Shown here piece after piece: positions 35,655 to 37,923 of a DNA stretch of 37,923 nucleotides. The notes beneath the pieces are model-generated. The model did not search any database. It was not told the DNA's origin and saw only the letters and a list, made by a program, of their open reading frames with translations. Both the position numbers and the translations under genes were made by a program. The first letter of the stretch is position 1. Every line of letters begins with the position of its first letter. The stretch is from an uncultured Adlercreutzia sp. (lineage in GTDB: Bacteria; Actinomycetota; Coriobacteriia; Coriobacteriales; Eggerthellaceae): contig NZ_CAUASN010000023.1 of NCBI RefSeq assembly GCF_958431955.1, forward strand, positions 1-37,923. The letters are read 5' to 3'.

Positions 35655-35827
35655 ACAGGTATAGGAAATACCAATTTCCACGCAGCGGGAAAATCGGCTA
35701 GCATCAGGGCAACTGAGTTTTCGCGCCGCCACGCGCGGTTTTCCCGCCAAGCTGTTGCCGAGATGTCCGCAGAGGGGCCGCCCGATAGGGCCGGCCCGCC
35801 TTCGCCCGCGCCACCCGAGGGGGTACC

Positions 35828-36745
35828 ATGAACCTGTCCCAGCTCAACTATTTCAAGAAACTGGCTGAGGTGCTGCACTACACGCGGGCCGCGCAGGAGC
35901 TGTTCATCACCCAGCCCACCTTGTCGGGCGCCATCTCGTCGCTGGAGAAGGAGCTGGGCGCGCCCCTGTTCGAGCGCAACGGGCGCTCGGTGATGCTCAC
36001 CCCCTACGGCGAGGTGTTCTACGAGCATGTGTGCCTGGCCCTGCGCGCCATCGACGACGGGGTGGCCGCCGTGAGCGCGCGCTCGAGCGCGTCGTTCGGC
36101 ACCGTGAACCTCGGCACCACGTTCACCACCCAGGACCACTACCTGCCCACGCTCATCAAGAACTTCGAGGACGCCTTCGACAAGCGCGTGGTGGTGAAGG
36201 TGTCCCAGGGGTTCACCAACTACCTGACCGAGTCGCTGCACCGGGGCACGCTGGACGTGGCCTTCTGCGGCAAGCGCGACAACGAGGGCGACATCGCGTA
36301 CTTCCCGGTGAAGTACTGCGAGCTGGCCCTATACGTGCGCGACGACCACCCGCTCGCCCAGGAGAAGGCGGTGCCCTTCGCCGCCCTGAACGACGTGGAC
36401 CTGCACACCTACCGGCGCGGCACGCCCATCGGCAACCGCGTGGCGAAGATGCTCGAGGAGGCCGACGTGGCCGGCGCGCACCTGAACTACGACGACGATG
36501 TGTCCATGGGGTCGTTTCTCTCCTACAACGGGGGCAGCGCCGGCGCGCTCATGCTGGACTCGCTGGGCGCCCAGCTGTTCAGCAACCTGCGCCAGGTGCG
36601 GGTGGAGGGCATCCCGCCGCGCTTCTACACGGTGTACCTGGCCTACCACAAGAAGCACGTGCACTCCCGCGCCGTGACCGACTTCATCGACTTCGTGAAG
36701 GCCTACCCGGGAAACGACGCCCCGCTTCTGGAGGGGGAGGAGTAG
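35828..36745 (+). CDS. LysR-family transcriptional regulator
   Basis: The product is 305 residues. The N-terminal winged HTH is clear: MNLSQLNYFKKLAEVLHYTR, then AAQELFITQPTLSGAISSLE and the wing KELGAPLFERNGRSVMLTPY. The rest is the two-lobed periplasmic-binding-protein-like effector domain (from about residue 90, GTVNLGTTFTTQDHYLPTLI). Such regulators bind a small molecule and switch a neighbouring operon, usually acting from T-N11-A sites. GAGGGGGTACC precedes the ATG. It is in line with the MFS gene but separated by a terminator, and close to the CoA-transferase/acyl-CoA dehydrogenase pair, which it probably controls together with the carrier. The effector is not deducible. Confidence 0.93.
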   Translation: MNLSQLNYFKKLAEVLHYTRAAQELFITQPTLSGAISSLEKELGAPLFERNGRSVMLTPYGEVFYEHVCLALRAIDDGVAAVSARSSASFGTVNLGTTFTTQDHYLPTLIKNFEDAFDKRVVVKVSQGFTNYLTESLHRGTLDVAFCGKRDNEGDIAYFPVKYCELALYVRDDHPLAQEKAVPFAALNDVDLHTYRRGTPIGNRVAKMLEEADVAGAHLNYDDDVSMGSFLSYNGGSAGALMLDSLGAQLFSNLRQVRVEGIPPRFYTVYLAYHKKHVHSRAVTDFIDFVKAYPGNDAPLLEGEE

Positions 36746-36900
36746 CCGTTTGGCACCCGGCGGGGTGCTCCGTAGCGCCGCCAGCGGCAGTTTTGGGCCT
36801 TGAGTGGGGAAATTGCGGCCAGGGCTAGCCGCGAGCCCCCGTATATGGTATAAATCTGATGCTGCGCAAAGAGCCGCGCAGACATACTTTCGCATTCGAG

Positions 36901-36926
36901 GAAGTGGGCATGTCCCGCTTTCTTTT
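36901..36926 (+). terminator. Terminator-like hairpin in the rimP-nusA leader
   Basis: GAAGTGGG and CCCGCTTT pair (8 bp with wobbles) around CATGT, followed by CTTTTGTTG. It lies ~65 bases before rimP and after the TATAAA-like box near 36849. Because the operon encodes NusA, a factor that modulates termination, this may be an attenuator. Confidence 0.45.
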
Positions 36927-36991
36927 GTTGTAGGGGCCCAAAACCCCGGCGGAAGACGAAGAGGAACCGACGACGAGCAGAGGAGGCATAC

Positions 36992-37462
36992 GTGCTGACG
37001 GGCAAGGAGAAAAGCCTGCTTGAGGCCATGGAGCCCCGGGCCGCCTCCGAGGGCGTTGAGATCGTCACCGTGGAGATCGCCGGCGCCAAGCGCGCGCCCA
37101 CCATCCGGGTGTACATCGACGCGGAGGGCGGCGTGAGCTTCGACGAGCTGGCGCGCACCCAGGCGTGGATCGGCGAGCTCATGGACGAGATCGACCCGTT
37201 CCCCGGCGCCTACATGCTGGAGGTGTCCTCCCCGGGCATCGACCGCCCGCTGCGCACGCCCGAGCACTTCGAGCGGTTTGCCGGCGAGGAGGCCAGCGTG
37301 AAGACGCGCGGGCCCATCGACGGGCGCAGCTCGTTTACCGGCACGCTCGCCGGCACCCGCGACGGCGCGGTGCTCATGGTGGTGGACGGCGCGGAGCTGT
37401 CCATTCCGTTCGACGCGATCAAGAGGGCCCGGCTCAAGGGCACCGTTGATTTCAGCTCATAG
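36992..37462 (+). CDS. rimP: Ribosome maturation factor RimP
   Basis: The product is 156 residues, standard for RimP, which helps assemble the 30S subunit. The N-terminal alpha/beta domain contains GVEIVTVEIAG and PTIRVYIDAEGGVSFDELAR; the conserved LEVSSPGIDRPLRTPEHFER is the family signature, and the C-terminal SH3-like barrel ends IPFDAIKRARLKG. The GTG start is supported by AGAGGAGGCATAC. The gene directly precedes nusA (19-base gap), the conserved rimP-nusA order. Confidence 0.95.
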   Translation: MLTGKEKSLLEAMEPRAASEGVEIVTVEIAGAKRAPTIRVYIDAEGGVSFDELARTQAWIGELMDEIDPFPGAYMLEVSSPGIDRPLRTPEHFERFAGEEASVKTRGPIDGRSSFTGTLAGTRDGAVLMVVDGAELSIPFDAIKRARLKGTVDFSS

Positions 37463-37481
37463 GGAAAGGAAGTCAGGAAAA

Positions 37482-37923
37482 GTGGCAAGTTCAGAGTTGA
37501 TCGAGGCATTGCAGGCGCTGGCCCATGAGCGCAAGATCGACGAGTTCTACCTCATCGAGCGCTTGGAGCAGTCGCTCGCCAAGAGCTACGAGCGCATCTT
37601 GGATCTGGAGTGGGACGCGCGCGTGACCATCGACCGCCAGACCGGCAAGATCTACGTGTACGAGCTGGTGCCCGTCGGCGAGCCCGACGAGGAGACCGGC
37701 GAGTACAGCGAGTTCGAGGAGCGCGACGTGACGCCGGCCGACGTGAGCCGCATCGCCGCCCAGAACGCCAAGGGCGTCATCTCCTCGCTCGTGCGCGAGG
37801 CCGGGCGCCAGTCCATCTACGACGAGTTCCGCTCGCGCGTGGGCGACCTGGTCACCGGCACGGTGCTCCAGGGCACGCCGGACTTCACCATCATCAAGAT
37901 CCGCGACGGCGTGGAGGCGGAGC
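37482..37923 (+). CDS. nusA: Transcription termination/antitermination factor NusA, N-terminal part (cut by the window end)
   Basis: Translation from GTG at 37482 gives VASSELIEALQALAHERKID, then EFYLIERLEQSLAKSYERIL, and continues open for 147 codons to the end of the window. This is the NusA N-terminal domain, which contacts RNA polymerase. The start of the S1 domain is visible (VGDLVTGTVLQGTPDFTIIK). AGGAAAGGAAGTCAGGAAAA lies upstream as the ribosome-binding region. NusA binds RNA polymerase and modulates pausing, termination and antitermination. The KH domains lie beyond the window. Confidence 0.95.
   Translation, partial: MASSELIEALQALAHERKIDEFYLIERLEQSLAKSYERILDLEWDARVTIDRQTGKIYVYELVPVGEPDEETGEYSEFEERDVTPADVSRIAAQNAKGVISSLVREAGRQSIYDEFRSRVGDLVTGTVLQGTPDFTIIKIRDGVEAE

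Noticed and set aside
35756..35771. A 13/16 match to the surface-gene palindrome upstream of the LysR gene
   Set aside because: Neither the promoter layout nor the flanks match, and the positions that differ include the arms. A chance match in GC-rich sequence is likely.

Overview
The window looks like a chromosomal stretch from a GC-rich gut Coriobacteriia member, probably Eggerthellaceae. This is inferred from codon use, the LAQTGD-type sorting signals, the Lys/Ala-rich trigger-factor tail and the flavoenzyme/CoA-transferase cassette. No 16S or marker comparison could be run, so the genus is left open.

Layout. (1) 1-7.9 kb, plus strand: a repeat-bearing leader and a small four-helix membrane protein, then tig, clpP, clpX and valS, a chaperone/protease/aminoacylation block with clear intrinsic terminators. 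(2) 7.9-31 kb, mostly minus strand: an island of four giant paralogous cell-wall surface proteins of about 1540-1760 residues. Each has a signal peptide, a beta-helix-like region rich in NGG and IGGG motifs, unique domains, three DUF11-type repeats, and an LAQTG sorting signal with a membrane anchor and Arg tail. Between them lie small regulator and toxin-antitoxin remnants: an orphan HipB-like regulator, a RelB/DinJ antitoxin with a gutted MazF, and a HipB with a gutted HipA. There is also a scar that looks like the remains of a fifth surface gene. (3) 31-36.8 kb: a family III CoA-transferase, a divergent acyl-CoA dehydrogenase, an MFS carrier and a LysR regulator, probably one catabolic or reductive cassette for a carboxylic acid. 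(4) 36.9 kb to the end: rimP and the start of nusA.

Main discovery. Three of the four surface genes carry an uninterrupted run of nine C (coding strand) about ten codons after the signal-peptide cleavage site. In all three the nine-C state breaks the reading frame, so translation stops a few codons later, although the remaining ~1500-1700 codons are fully open. Genes 1 and 2 would be restored by C8 or C11, gene 4 by C10 or C7. The fourth paralogue (gene 3) has no run and is intact. All four share the same promoter layout (TTGYGS, 17 bp, TAnAnT) followed by a conserved 16-bp imperfect palindrome. This fits a phase-variable surface-protein system: three slippage-switched adhesins plus one locked-on copy, under common transcriptional control.

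The toxin genes inside the island (mazF, hipA) each lost their middle by deletion while their antitoxins and operator palindromes remain. Together with the fifth-gene scar, this suggests the island grows and shrinks by recombination.
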